A DNA stretch of 46,251 nucleotides from Hofstenia miamia (taxonomy: Eukaryota > Xenacoelomorpha > Acoela). The translations under genes and the position numbers were made by a program. Shown piece after piece: positions 10,948 through 22,380 of this stretch (positions within the stretch are counted from its first letter, which is position 1; each line of letters begins with the position of its first letter). The stretch spans positions 2,510,041 to 2,556,291 of the forward strand of contig SCFE01000018.1 of assembly GCA_004352715.1 (NCBI GenBank). Direction: 5' to 3'. Below the pieces are notes generated by a model. The model searched no databases and was not told the DNA's origin. It was given only the letters and a program-made list of their open reading frames with translations.

Positions 10948-12116
10948 AGAAGTTAAACTTTTTGCAATTTTTTCAGATAAATAAAAATCAAAATTATGAT
11001 ATTAAATGTTTTAATCATTAAAATATTTATTGAAGGTACGCAGTAAATTTTTAGTATTTAAAAAAGGTTTACCTTATCTATTTTTGATACCTTAAGATTA
11101 TTTTTTTTGTATTTTCTGTTTTCCCCTTTTTTATTTTTAATTGGTCAACCAATTACGCTTAGTTTTCAAAGACAGTACTTATTACTTTTAGGATAAGAGT
11201 TCTTGTAGATATTTATTAGATATAATTTTTGTAAAAAATGTAAAACTTAATCGAATTTTGTAACTCTTAATTTGCTTGGTACAGGGTTGGCCCAAAAAAG
11301 TATGAGTTATTTATGGAACCTTTTTTAGACAATTAATTTTTACTGTCCCTGTGCTCTTTTACAATCTGCTATAATAAAAGATCCCAATAATGAATCTATA
11401 TATTCCGACAAAAAATTCCATCAAATTTAGTGTTGATAAAAAATAGAAAATATATGTAGTTTAATTTTTCAAAGTATAATATTGGGAAATGAAGTTACTT
11501 GACATTTATAAATTAAAAATTTAATTGTTGGATAATGTAAGATAGTTTTTTCACTTTCAGATACAATGTGGTAATGGCTGTGTTTTAAACCAAAAATAAC
11601 CATTTGTTGCCTTCTAATATCTTCGAATAGAGGATAATAGATACACACAATTAATATACACTGTTGAATTTGTTAACAAGCATTTTGTATGATTAAGAAC
11701 TAGAATTTAATAATTTTTTTGTCTAAAAACGGGTTTTCCTAGAAGAGTTTCTGTTACATTCTGAATGCCAGCTTGAGCTAACGATGTTTGCTGTTGTTGA
11801 TATAAAGTTGCAATTGGGCAATTTGAGACATTTTCAAAAAAGGCTATTTGATTGTGTTTAGTCTGTTGGTAACATTGAAATGTTCAGATGCCTTTTTGTA
11901 ATATGGTGCACTATATTTGGCATCATTGTTTGCATTAATTTTCTGCAAAAAATGGTAATTTTACTTGGGTTGAGTCGGGTCGAATTTTGAAAGTGGCTAC
12001 TTAGATTGGGTTTGGCCCAAGCAAAATGCGAGTTGCTTTTCTTTTAGGTTAAAAAATCGTGTCGCATTTGCGATTTGTAGCTCTGTCTGGCCCTTAATTT
12101 ATGTATATATATATAT
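10948..12116. other. Non-coding stretch
   Basis: No gene recognised. A fragment at 11968-12020 (GGGTTGAGTCGGGTCG, TTTGGCCCAAGC) resembles internal parts of the 36002-36333 MITE family but has no termini. TA repeats begin at about 12104 and run into the gap. Confidence 0.4.
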
Positions 12117-12261
12117 NNNNNNNNNNNNNNNNNNNNNNNNNNNNNNNNNNNNNNNNNNNNNNNNNNNNNNNNNNNNNNNNNNNNNNNNNNNNNNNNNNNN
12201 NNNNNNNNNNNNNNNNNNNNNNNNNNNNNNNNNNNNNNNNNNNNNNNNNNNNNNNNNNNNN
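12117..12261. other. Assembly gap (145 N) in a TA microsatellite
   Basis: Run of N entered from a TATATAT tract and followed directly by an inverted-repeat arm. Confidence 0.99.
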
Positions 12262-12319
12262 GAAATATTTACTCGGTTATGCACATGGCCAACAATATAA
12301 AACGAAATATGAAAAAATG

Positions 12320-12358
<39 letters not shown>

Positions 12359-12413
12359 TTTTTCATATTTCGTTTTATATTGTTGGCCATGTGCATAACC
12401 GAGTAAATATTTC
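12262..12413. repeat. Perfect 60-bp inverted repeat around a TA tract
   Basis: The arm at 12262-12321 (starting GAAATATTTACTCGG) is repeated in exact reverse complement at 12354-12413. The 32 bp between are almost entirely AT dinucleotide. The identical peptide seen in frames on opposite strands here follows from this symmetry. The left arm begins at the gap boundary, so this is either a real hairpin with a TA loop or an assembly fold-back made while spanning the microsatellite. Exact identity of the arms in an otherwise diverged region favours a recent event or an artefact. Confidence 0.9.
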
Positions 12414-12819
12414 ATTTTTTCGACATTGTAATATTCACTTATTCTCAATGAAACAGTGAGTTCACGTATGAATATCTTGCTCACAGCCTTCCTTCCTTCC
12501 TCGAATAGGTTTTAAAGAAACAGTTTTAAAGATACATTCGTGTTTATTGTGTTTATTGAAACGTTGTTATTCAAAATTTATTTAGCAGCATATTTCTTTC
12601 AGCGTTCTTCAATTACTAGTATTGTAACTCAAATCTATTTACTACTAATGTATTTTTTGTTGTAGTTATTGATTATATAGCAGATGTTGTGTCTAATACA
12701 TACAATATTGTTAATGTAAGATTTTACAATTTTGTTGTACACCATTTCTTACTTTATATATGACAAATCTTTTTCACTTAAATGATATTTTGGCAAAACA
12801 ACTAACTCTATATATATAT
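12414..12819. other. AT-rich, no feature recognised
   Basis: No gene or repeat boundary seen. The segment ends in a TATATATAT tract at the next gap. Confidence 0.5.
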
Positions 12820-13016
12820 NNNNNNNNNNNNNNNNNNNNNNNNNNNNNNNNNNNNNNNNNNNNNNNNNNNNNNNNNNNNNNNNNNNNNNNNNNNNNNNNN
12901 NNNNNNNNNNNNNNNNNNNNNNNNNNNNNNNNNNNNNNNNNNNNNNNNNNNNNNNNNNNNNNNNNNNNNNNNNNNNNNNNNNNNNNNNNNNNNNNNNNNN
13001 NNNNNNNNNNNNNNNN
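12820..13016. other. Assembly gap (197 N) flanked by TA repeats
   Basis: Run of N with TATATATA on both sides. The flanking frames are microsatellite artefacts. Confidence 0.99.
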
Positions 13017-14975
13017 TATATATATATCATAATTCAATTTTCCAAAAATTTTTACATTTTACATTTGAGATACGGATTTAATTTAATCCAAGAAAATTGG
13101 ACAATAGCCCTTTACATACTGTTTTCTATACTTTGTATACGTGTCAATTTATGAATATAATCATTAATTCTGTATCAATTTTCACATTGGCATGATTTTT
13201 GCATAAGTTTTGGATTTTAATCTCATCAAACACTACGTGTAAACAATGATAGTGCAAGTGTGCGCCTATTTGAAGTAATCTGATAATGTTTGATTGATCC
13301 TTTTGAACGGAGCTGTCTACCTCAGAGCAAATCAATGCCTTGATTTATGCAAATTATTCACATTTTTGTCATCGTGTTTAATTATTAATTGGAAACCTTG
13401 ATTTTTTGCGCGTTATTAATGTGTTGTATTCCATGGAGATTCAAGATTACATTCTTGATTAGGTCATCAGCATAATCAAATACCAACATTCATAATCATT
13501 GCAAAATCGATTCATATATTTTAGGAAAATCCATTTTTATAGTTTAGCTATTGAAACTATATACAGGAGTATTATTTTGTATCAATATATAAAATACGTC
13601 TTCAATAAGTTGAATCAATAATAACCAATGTTTACTTTTGTTTTCCACGAGTAAGTAATTAAAGTCAGCCTTTCCTTTTTCACATTTATATAATATCAAA
13701 CACATGTTCATTGCAAAATATCGTATTAAATTTTTACCTACTAACAAATTGATCATTGTATTTTGATTTTTCTGTGTATAGCTTTTAAATATGATTTCGC
13801 TTTTAAACTTGTTATCAGTGTAATTGTGTTGGTCATATCAACGTTTACAAAATATCATAAATTTCAAGTTTACATATTTATTAATAATATTATTGTCTTT
13901 ATTAACCATGTAGTTTTTTTGAAGTATTCACGTATATTTTTCGTTAATAATACTTAGTACGTCTCCGCAACTTAAAATGTTTCTGCAACTAGAATTTTAT
14001 TTGTCGCAGTGCCATTTAGTTACATTAGATATATTACAGTCAAATCAATGACAGCCACATAAAATATCCTGATCACATTGTTCCATATGGCCCCATGGCC
14101 TAATTTCTATTTGGTCAAAATTAGTAGAGATTATGAACCATTTTCTGAAAGTCATGGTCCCAGTTTCTCAATTATGATCCTAGTCTAATTGAAATAGTTA
14201 GTCCTATGTTCTAGTCTCATAAGCCTGCGACAAGCAAATCCCATTGGACTAGCATTTAAAAGAAATGTAAGACATTAGCCTTAGATTATAAATTTCGCAT
14301 ATTCTGAAGAAAACATTATTATTAAATAGCGAAATGCACGATTTAAACAGAAATTATTTGATTTACATATATGGTGTTTATCCTGCAAATACCTTTAATT
14401 TTATTTTTTGAAATTTAAAGTAACTTCAATTGTTAGCCAATTGATAATACCATGTTAGTCCAAGTTGAACTGAAAATGTTTAGTCACATGGGACTGGACG
14501 TAAATCACATGGGACTAAAAAGTCCCGTAAAATCATAGATTCTAGGTTTTCTGAAATTTTTTTTAAAAAAATAAATGGTTAACAGATGATATCACAATGT
14601 GGAGTTCTATGGTGAAACACAACGATGCAAAGTTCATGTACACATTATAACACAGACGTTTTCCAATTTAATTTTTATATTATGTTGACTGTAAAATACG
14701 CGATTTTCTCACATTTTCATTGCCGCAAACTTATTCCAAATAATGCACTGAAATTAATTGAATTCAGTGAAAGTGTTTCAGCTCTGGTTTAATGAAAATT
14801 TAATATCCAGATATTATAGTGAATGAGAGAGACTGCCGTTCTGTAATTATGAGTGAATATAATTGATTCCCAGAAATATCATGGCAGACATATTCTAGGC
14901 GAAAAACTCAATGTGTGAAAATTGTAAGCTGTAAATTTTTATTGTTATCGTTAGAGTTTATTGTTTGCTTTGACA
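13017..14975. other. AT-rich non-coding stretch with TAGTCC motifs
   Basis: No gene is supported. Between 14165 and 14525 the words TAGTCC and GGACTA recur on both strands, with AATCACATGGGACT at 14504 and a near copy at 14483. They may mark a decayed MITE, but I cannot fix ends or a target duplication. Short frames at 13144-13335, 13544-13756 and 13763-13957 show no recognisable domain. Confidence 0.4.
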
Positions 14976-15134
14976 TCATATTTTACGATTTCGGTTTGTT
15001 AGAATTTTTGAAGACCTTAAATTTCCCACCTTAAATTTTCTCGCCTGGAACTTTCCGACATTGAGTTTTCCGCTTTGAATTTTAAGGAGTCGAAATTGCA
15101 CAGATTCACTTAATTGGTAATATGGATTTTTCAT
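14976..15134 (-). CDS. Short unidentified frame carrying a five-residue repeat
   Basis: The frame runs for 52 codons from an ATG (complement of 15132-15134) to a stop at 14976-14978. Its middle is built from five-residue units: SGKLN, VGKFQ, ARKFK, VGNLR and SSKIL, with a basic or polar residue followed by Leu, Phe or Ile at a fixed place. At DNA level this is the 15-bp tandem repeat at 15011-15085. The pattern is not the A(D/N)LxX consensus of pentapeptide-repeat proteins. A frame this short is expected by chance in AT-rich DNA, and a 15-bp repeat will always look periodic when translated, so coding status is doubtful. Confidence 0.15.
   Translation of the reverse strand: MKNPYYQLSESVQFRLLKIQSGKLNVGKFQARKFKVGNLRSSKILTNRNRKI
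15011..15085. repeat. Degenerate 15-bp tandem repeat, about five units
   Basis: Consecutive 15-bp units share a CC..TT.AATTTTC-like pattern, for example CACCTTAAATTTTCT, CGCCTGGAACTTTCC, GACATTGAGTTTTCC and GCTTTGAATTTTAAG. Units differ at several positions, so the array is old. Confidence 0.6.
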
Positions 15135-16073
15135 TAAAAAGTTTTGAGAATAAATGAGCTAGAAAACAAAGTTGTGTTTATTTAGAACTTTTTCGGTAAT
15201 TAAGTTTATTCTTGGATTTTGTGGAGAATTTTTGAAACATTTGTTTTCTCAAGAATTCGAAAGATTTTTCTAAATTTATCTCATAACATTCGTCGGCTAA
15301 GGAGCGGCTGCTAGTAGCCTACAGACTATAAAAAATATTTTTAAAGTTTTTTTACTAAATCGAATCATACTGAAACCTAGCATAAATTGTATATCAAATT
15401 CTAGGTTAAAAAAATCTAATCACGGGGCATTTCCGTGCATTCCCGGGTGATCTTTTAACCACAAGTTTTTTTTACATGTGATAGTTTTAAATATTAATCA
15501 ATCTCCAATGTGCGAAGCAGGTACTTGACAAGAAGCGTTGATTGCAAGGTATGTTTATACATTTTTGCAATCGAATATAAGGCGAAATTTTAAATGTTCA
15601 TTTGCGAACAATAAATTCACAAAAATTTCCCATGCATTAACAATCACTCAACCCAAAGTGCCATGTCAATATGTCGTGCATTTGATCTCGATTTGTTATC
15701 TCATTCTGCAAACAAAGGTGTTTTACTCACCTAGTGAATTGGTGAGAGTCGACCTTTTATTGTGATTATTTTAATTTATTGTTTTTACATTAATTTTCCA
15801 TTTGAATGTGCTCACAGATCACAATATATTTTCCTAAGGAAGAGATACGTCTTTGATTTTGATCAGTTCTTTTGAGCATGATTTGCATCAAGTAACGCCT
15901 TGGGTTAGGGTTAGGAGGGTAAACCGATGTTAATAAGTAAGCCAGGAGGTTAGTCTATGATGGAATAGATGGTCATTACGTGTCTGGTAATCGTTATGAA
16001 AAAATTGACTCTGTATTGATCATACGATCTAAATTGTTAACAATAGGCTCATAAATATGTTTTAAAATTATTT
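15135..16073. other. Non-coding stretch with a small hairpin
   Basis: No gene recognised. ATCACGGGG at 15419 pairs imperfectly with CCCGGGTGAT at about 15443-15452. A telomere-like GGGTTAGGGTTAGGA is at 15902-15916, with no array around it. Confidence 0.4.
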
Positions 16074-16173
16074 GATAAAATCGGTATAAAATAATAAACT
16101 TGTGTTGAATGCCACAAAATCATCTGCTCTTTGGCCAAGAAAAGTAAAACAACTATTGGTATAAATTGGGGAG

Positions 16174-16278
16174 GATGAGGTCCTTAATATTAGGGACATC
16201 CTCAATGAAAAAGCTGAGAGATTAGCCAGGCGCGGTTTTATTGGAAGGAGACAGCCGCCCATTTCAAAATCTATCTAA
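16174..16278 (+). pseudogene. Unidentified coding-like segment, possible transposon relic
   Basis: The frame reads DEVLNIRDILNEKAER, then LARRGFIGRRQPPI, and ends at a TAA. The same frame upstream (16095-16155) is also peptide-like (KLVLNATKSSALWPR...) but is cut by a TAA at 16161-16163. The mix of charged and small residues looks more like protein than the surrounding AT-rich noise. The acceptor-like GGGGAG before 16174 lacks a pyrimidine tract, so a decayed element is likelier than a live exon. I do not recognise the family. Confidence 0.2.
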
Positions 16279-16310
16279 AATGATACGAAATTGCAGATCT
16301 TGTATTTGAA

Positions 16311-16365
16311 TATACATACATAAATACATACATACATACATACATACATACATACATACATACAT
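16311..16365. repeat. (CATA)n microsatellite
   Basis: About thirteen CATA/TACA tetranucleotide units in a row, followed by GAGAGAGA. Confidence 0.95.
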
Positions 16366-19168
16366 AGAGAGAGACCTTTGTGATCTGCGAAGCCAAACAA
16401 AGTTTTAAATATAAATGTATAAAATGTTCCTAGCTTTATAAACAATCGTTTTTGTGGATTTTCTTGAAAAATGTGAATTCGATGACTCATTTATCACATG
16501 AAGTAGCTTTATTCACTTATGTTGTCAGTTTACTTTGCTATGTCCATCAAAGAATCATACGCAATTGTCAATATGGGTCAAGGACACGTTTCCATTGCCA
16601 TAAAATACCAAATGTAATGTAGTTTGTTTTTTATGTTCCGGCATAATGTCAACTTTAATTGCGCTAGGAAATAAAATTTCAACATTTGCTTTCCTGTCGA
16701 ACTTATATTATAGTCAATTTTAGATGCCAAATTTTTCACTTAATGCTTTTGTTCGAAGTCTGCAATTAAAAGGAAATGTGTGAAATTTCTATAAAACATT
16801 TCGCGTTATACAAATGATGAATATAGAACGATGAATGCGTATTAAAGTTTTAATCCCAACCCCAATTGATTGTTTCAATTTTAGGCACAGTGTTTCAAAA
16901 TTTACATATAATTTGTGGATATACTATTGGCAAAACCCTGGATCTATTTTTTAAAACATTGCCAGTGGCATTGATATCGCTTTTCTGCGACTAAATATTT
17001 GTGTAATATAATCTTTAAGCAGGAACTAAAAGTTCTACATTTACATCATAATTTCCTGTAATACGTATTACAATGAGAGAACCAATGTTTTAACTGAATG
17101 AACTCCAGCAATTCCTATATTTTTGGTATAGATTATATTCAGGCGAGACTTTCCTTTTATGGATTAAATAACATTGTCATCAATTTCGAAAATTTCATTT
17201 AAATTATTTTCATCGCTAACCTCAGTACAAATAACCTATCAACTAAATAATTACAGAGCTGGGCAGGGGTCACATGATGTCACCATGCCCACGCAACCGA
17301 TCATTATTATGACCCATTTGATCCGCTACCCATGTTTTATAAAAGTCCTGAATTGACCTATCCTTTCTTCTCATTGACTACACTAAAATATAACAAACTA
17401 TCTCAACAATATATAGATTAGACAATATTTAATTTATACTATACAATTGACATCTCAAGTTAAACTTTAACTGCCTATCGTCAATTTAAATTACAAACCG
17501 TTTTTCCGCATGTACAAAGAATTTTCTCGAAGCTTATTGGCAAATTTAAAAATCGTGAAGTAGAGGCAGGTCTATAGGGGAACATGCTTTAACGCAATGT
17601 TAAAAATGTCTATTGAAGCGTATTGCCGTTGGCTGAAGTTGATGAAAATATTAACAATTTTTTTTGAAAATTTTGAATTTTTAAAAAATATTTAAAATCT
17701 CTCCATGCAACGTGTTTAAGTATTTAAAAATTTTGAGCCCATGGAGGCAACAAAGAACTTTGAGTGTTTCTTGATATGTGCAAAGATATCCCAAACCCAT
17801 TAAGACTCTCCTCTATCACATGTTGCTTTCAGATTGAGTATAACGTTTGTAGTTTTTGAACAACAAGCGTTTTTAAATAATTTTTATACAATCATGAAAA
17901 ATTTTCAAAAATCCCTGGGCAGTTTAAGGTTAAAAATTTTTTGATTGCAGTAAATAAATATTTTTTTCTTCTAGAATGTGATTTCTAAGTACATATGTTT
18001 AAAGGAAATATTTTAATAAACAAAACAAAAGCGATATTTCATAATAATTGTAATCATAATGATGAGTCATGGTCCATGTGATAGTGCTCCATGACCAAGG
18101 CGGCCCATCCTAACATTGTTTCCCATTCGACCCAAAGACCCATGTCCAAATCTGAATGGTTAAGCTTTCATAATAGAGGTAGATACTATATATAACACTA
18201 CTTAAAATTATATATTTCTAAATAGTTAATAAAAGAACATTTAGCCAATCGTTAGGCAGCGGCGGCATCTGGCAAAAACAATTTTGACAGAATACAATGT
18301 ATTGAAAGTTAAAGATCTTGTTTAACCGATAATGCCTGTTCCAGTTTGTTATAGTCATGCAAGATAAATAATTCTTATCAAAATTTGTTCCAGAATAGTT
18401 TTCCGAGAGTCTTAACTAAGGTTTCCTTAGTTTTTGTTTTGATTTCTCTGATATTTATCTCATTAACACATGTTCTAATTACCTTAAAAGCTCTATCATA
18501 TCAGAACCAACTAGGGCATTCTATTTGGTCCTGGGTTTAACACTAGAACAGGGAGTAATCTTTGAGAATATATTTACTTTTGATGTTTCAAATGCGAAAA
18601 TTATGGAATAGAAGCAAAATTTTTACAAATAGCAAATTCAGTGCGATTATCAACATAATTGGAAGTATATATAAATGCAAGTGTTTTGCTGAAAGAATAA
18701 TGACGCAAACAAAAAATGTTTAACAGTCATTTTGAACTATTTTTAGTGTTAACTAAATTGTTTTACAGCTTTTATTAAATTTTCACTGCACCTATGCGTA
18801 TAGCCCATTTCAAAAACTGATACATATATCTGTTATATACTTTATATGGTTGACAGCTTCACGTATACATGACTGAAAAAAAGAAACCGTAATATCAGTA
18901 AAAATTTAGTATCGTAGCTAAGGTCTCATTGTTTTACTATGATTCTATACTCTTTGATCATGAGACTACATCGTGATTATGTTTGATTTTTATGTAACAC
19001 ATATATATGTGTCAGTACGTCTAGTGATTGTACAACAATTAATGTGTATAATACCTTCTTAATCTTATGGAACAGCAGTTAAATTCATATGTGAGTTAAC
19101 CACATCTATCTGCATAATTGATTAAATTTACATGGAATATTCAAATATACTCTGTACTGTATATGATC
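16366..19168. other. Long AT-rich stretch, mostly featureless
   Basis: No gene is supported. CAGAGCTGGGCAGGGG at 17253 looks like a hAT-type MITE terminus without a visible partner. CCATGTCCAAATCTG at about 18140-18154 resembles the right end of the 36002-36333 MITE family, in a fragment from about 18060. Confidence 0.4.
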
Positions 19169-19398
19169 TATAGTACTAGCCAAAAGTTTGGAAACACTTT
19201 CCAAATTTAGAAATTTTTGCATTTTACACTAAAAAACGCAATGTAGAAACAATATAATAACACAATGTAGAAACAATATGATAACACCGTGTAGAAAGTA
19301 AATAGATCATTCAGAAAAACTCACTAATATTTTGTATGTCCGCTATTATTGGCCAAACACGCAGCAATGCGATTTGGCATTGACTCGACCAGCATTCT

Positions 19399-19503
19399 AC
19401 AATCATCATCAGTAATCTCTGTGCACCATACCACTTTAATTTGCTCCTTCAGATCGTCGAGTGATGTGCATTGGCGCTTCCTCAGACTGTTTTTGATGTG
19501 ATG
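19399..19503. repeat. First copy of a 105-bp duplication at a gap (probable assembly artefact)
   Basis: Identical to 19600-19704, on the other side of the N run, including transposase codons. This suggests overlapping contig ends that were never merged. Confidence 0.9.
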
Positions 19504-19599
19504 NNNNNNNNNNNNNNNNNNNNNNNNNNNNNNNNNNNNNNNNNNNNNNNNNNNNNNNNNNNNNNNNNNNNNNNNNNNNNNNNNNNNNNNNNNNNNNNN
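19504..19599. other. Assembly gap (96 N) inside Tc1 transposase
   Basis: Run of N between two identical 105-bp segments. Confidence 0.99.
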
Positions 19600-19704
19600 A
19601 CAATCATCATCAGTAATCTCTGTGCACCATACCACTTTAATTTGCTCCTTCAGATCGTCGAGTGATGTGCATTGGCGCTTCCTCAGACTGTTTTTGATGT
19701 GATG
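19600..19704. repeat. Second copy of the 105-bp duplication
   Basis: Exact repeat of 19399-19503. The transposase needs this segment only once. Confidence 0.9.
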
Positions 19705-20976
19705 CCACCAATTTTCTATGACTTTGAGGTCTGGGGAGTTTCCCGGCCAGTTCTCGAGCAGCCGAAAATCCTGTGATACAATCCACTGTTTCACAACTTT
19801 GGCGCTGTGGCAAGGAGCACCATCTTGTTGTAGTACAAATGTTCCGCGAATCTGAATAAACATGGGAACTTTCTCCTGAATTATTTTGAGGTAGGCCTTG
19901 GCTGTGACTGTCTCATTGTGAGGAACAAAATGCAGACCAGCACGCCCATTCGCAGTTATAGCACTCCAAATCATCACAAAAGGTGCTGTGCGGACAGTTT
20001 GTTGCGTGTAACGTGTGTTGAATCTTTGGTTTCTTGTGGCCAGAATGATGTAAACTGGCAAATCTTGGATTCGTCACTAACATTACTTGGTGCCACATCT
20101 CAGGGGTGTAGTGTTGGTATTGCCTGCACAAGCGCAACTGGTCTCAAATGTTCTTTGAAGACAATCGGGGTTTGGCTGCTGGTTTGCACGATGGAAGGTC
20201 AAAGGTAGTATTCAATCAACGCCTAATGGTGCGTGTTGATACATTCCGCGCTACTGCACCTAGATTTGCTTTGACTTTAGAAGATGAAGAGAATGGTTGA
20301 TTGACGACGTAACGGTGAATGAGACGGTCAGATTGCGGGGTTGTCACTTTTGGTCTTCCAGACCGATTGCGAGAGGAAAAATTTTGCAGTTGCTGATAGT
20401 GAGTAACACTTTTGGATACCGAAGATACTGACACGCCCATTCTAACAGCTATAGCGCGATAATTGTACTCCTTCTTGTACAAGATATGAATTTGAGCACG
20501 CTTTGTTGGTGAAATTTCACTACCACAGACCATATTTCAAACTATAATGATAGTGCTTTTTCAGTCAAAATGTATTGTGTGTAAAGTTGTGTTAATTTGA
20601 TTGGCTAAATGAATCTCTTATAAATTCTAAGAAAAAATTGGGAATTCCAGAAATTTTACGAAGTTTCCAGGAAATAGCATAAAACAGGTTACTGTTCCCA
20701 AACTTTTGGCCAGTACTGTACAGCAATTGATGATGAACACTAGTAATTTTCTAGCTAGATCAAAACATTACAAAGCATGTATTATATGTAAACTTAGATT
20801 ATAGTTTCTATGACCATTTCAATTTTTGACCCATTTGTATTTATTGTTGGCAGATAGCTTGTGGCTTATAGCTACTTGAAAATATGAAATATATGTACTT
20901 TAAGTGTTAAATAATTTAATTGATTTACATAAATATTCCAAACTTTTAATTTTCAAAGGCGATACGGTGTTTCCAG

Positions 20977-20979
<3 letters not shown>

Positions 20980-21010
<31 letters not shown>
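20980..21010. repeat. (TA)n microsatellite
   Basis: Uninterrupted AT dinucleotides. The flanking 20721-21600 shows no supported gene; the mirrored frames at 21109-21375 on both strands are stop-poor noise. Confidence 0.9.
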
Positions 21011-21015
<5 letters not shown>

Positions 21016-21603
21016 CAGTTTTATTGCTGCCCCCTACTTCCACAACTCTCCTATTTCTACGGTGAAGCGCTATTATTTTTACACTTCGGAGGGAAATATC
21101 ATTTAGTTTTAAACTATTATATGCTTTCTTTCCAAATTACAAATTGCACATTGACTAAATTTATCCGTTCTAATTATCTTTATTTCATTGCTTTTATTGT
21201 TTGGTTTTCGCAAGTGCTTCTTGTTAACACGAATCATTATTTTGTAATAGCTTATAATAAATGCTGTATAGTTTCTAGCTCTCCTAGGCAGAATATTCAA
21301 CCGTATTTTTTATCATTGAAACGCATAATTATTTCGCATCTTGAAGCACCGATACGTGATTATAACTTCCTTTAGCTGTCTATAGGGTATTACTTGTAAA
21401 GTAAGAAAGGAAACCATAAAATATATTACGCATATTAATATATTTTATTTAGCAATTTTTTGATAGGCGCTAACCTGGACTTATGAAATAACTGGACAAG
21501 CGGCACTGTTTATCTTGAAAGCTAACTAGATTCTGTCAGGTCAACTTGACTCAGAATTCCTGATATCAGACAACATTTTCTTTCTCTCAGAATGCGAGAC
21601 TAT

Positions 21604-22012
21604 GACGAGTAATCGAAACTTCGAGTCGGTTCCAGTGGAGTCGAGTAACCGACTCGATTCGAAATTTGAAATTCGCAGTTATCGAGTCGGATCGAAACGA
21701 CTCGGTTTGTATTGATTTGATATCGAAAATCCATTGCATGATTGTCCAATGGAAAATATATAAAAAACTTTTTGATTTAAAAACATTTTTACAAATATTT
21801 CTTTTTTCATCATTGGACCATATTGTAACTAACAATGTATTAGAATTGATTACGTTGTTAATCTCTTCCTGCTTAACACAAGATTAGGATTGGGTTATTT
21901 ATAGTTTTTTTAACTTAAATCCAACTCGATTCAAATCGAATTTTATAGAACAGACTCGACTCGAAGCAAAAATATCCGATCTCTACTAAACAGAGTGCAG
22001 CCCTAGTCGAGA
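21604..22012. repeat. GACTCGA-rich repeat, probable MITE
   Basis: Words such as GACTCGATTCGAAAT, CGAGTCGG and GACTCGACTCGAAG cluster at both margins (21604-21710 and 21925-22012) in opposing orientations, with AT-rich sequence between. A short matching fragment (CGACTCGATTCGAATTTTA) lies at about 39881-39899. The layout fits a non-autonomous DNA transposon, but I could not define exact ends or a target duplication. Confidence 0.45.
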
Positions 22013-22380
22013 CAAATCAAAATGACATTTTACATATATTGAGTGATATATTCATTACTGGTAGCTGTGTTTTTCGTGTTTCGTATGAATTCCGAACCGT
22101 TATCTAGTTCGTTGGATGAAATCTTGGAATATGCTGTTTTTGTGTTCATTTTTCAAAGCGATTATGCAAGACAAATTATAAATGATATACAGTTCTGACA
22201 TCAAATTAGAAGGGCTCAAAGTTTCACTGTTTTCTTCGAAAGTCCCCGCTTACATCAGCTCTGCAAAATATTTTTCATTTCTTATAGTTAAGGTACAGTG
22301 TCACTTTTCAAATATCTTCTTGTGTTTCTACCACTAGAAAAACAATAAAAAAATTAACGTTGATATATAGAAAAATATTA

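Larger units (their letters stand above)
19324..20533 (-). pseudogene. Tc1-like transposase, frameshifted
   Basis: The N-terminal part (20216-20533, ATG at 20533) holds the paired helix-turn-helix DNA-binding region (SPTKRAQIHILYKKEYNYR, then GVSVSSVSKS) and the SGRPKVTT hook motif between its two halves. The catalytic part covers 19324-20061: a VMIWSAIT block, QQDGAPCHSA with the second aspartate (codon at 19822-19824), and WPGNSPDL..IENWW with the glutamate at 19714-19716. The first aspartate, in a SDES context near 20073, lies in a different frame from the rest, so at least two frameshifts separate the parts. By my count 35 residues lie between the second D and E, not the usual 34 of Tc1. 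The gap and duplicated contig ends at 19399-19704 further disturb the C-terminus. No active enzyme can be made. Confidence 0.9.
19171..20718 (-). mobile_element. Tc1-like transposon, defective
   Basis: Bounded by TA at 19169-19170 and 20719-20720, the Tc1/mariner target. The inverted ends are TAGTACTAGCCAAAAGTTTGG on the left and CAGTACTGGCCAAAAGTTTGG read inward from the right. The transposase lies on the minus strand and is broken (see 19324-20533). Length is about 1.55 kb, including a 96-N gap and a 105-bp assembly duplication. The real element would therefore be about 1.35-1.45 kb. Confidence 0.9.

Noticed and set aside
12099-12484. Frames on opposite strands sharing the peptide KYLLGYAHGQQYKTKYEKM.
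   Set aside because: The shared peptide comes from the perfect inverted repeat, not from two related genes.
19913-20208. Plus-strand and extra minus-strand frames inside the Tc1 element.
   Set aside because: Shadows of the transposase or frame-shifted parts of it.
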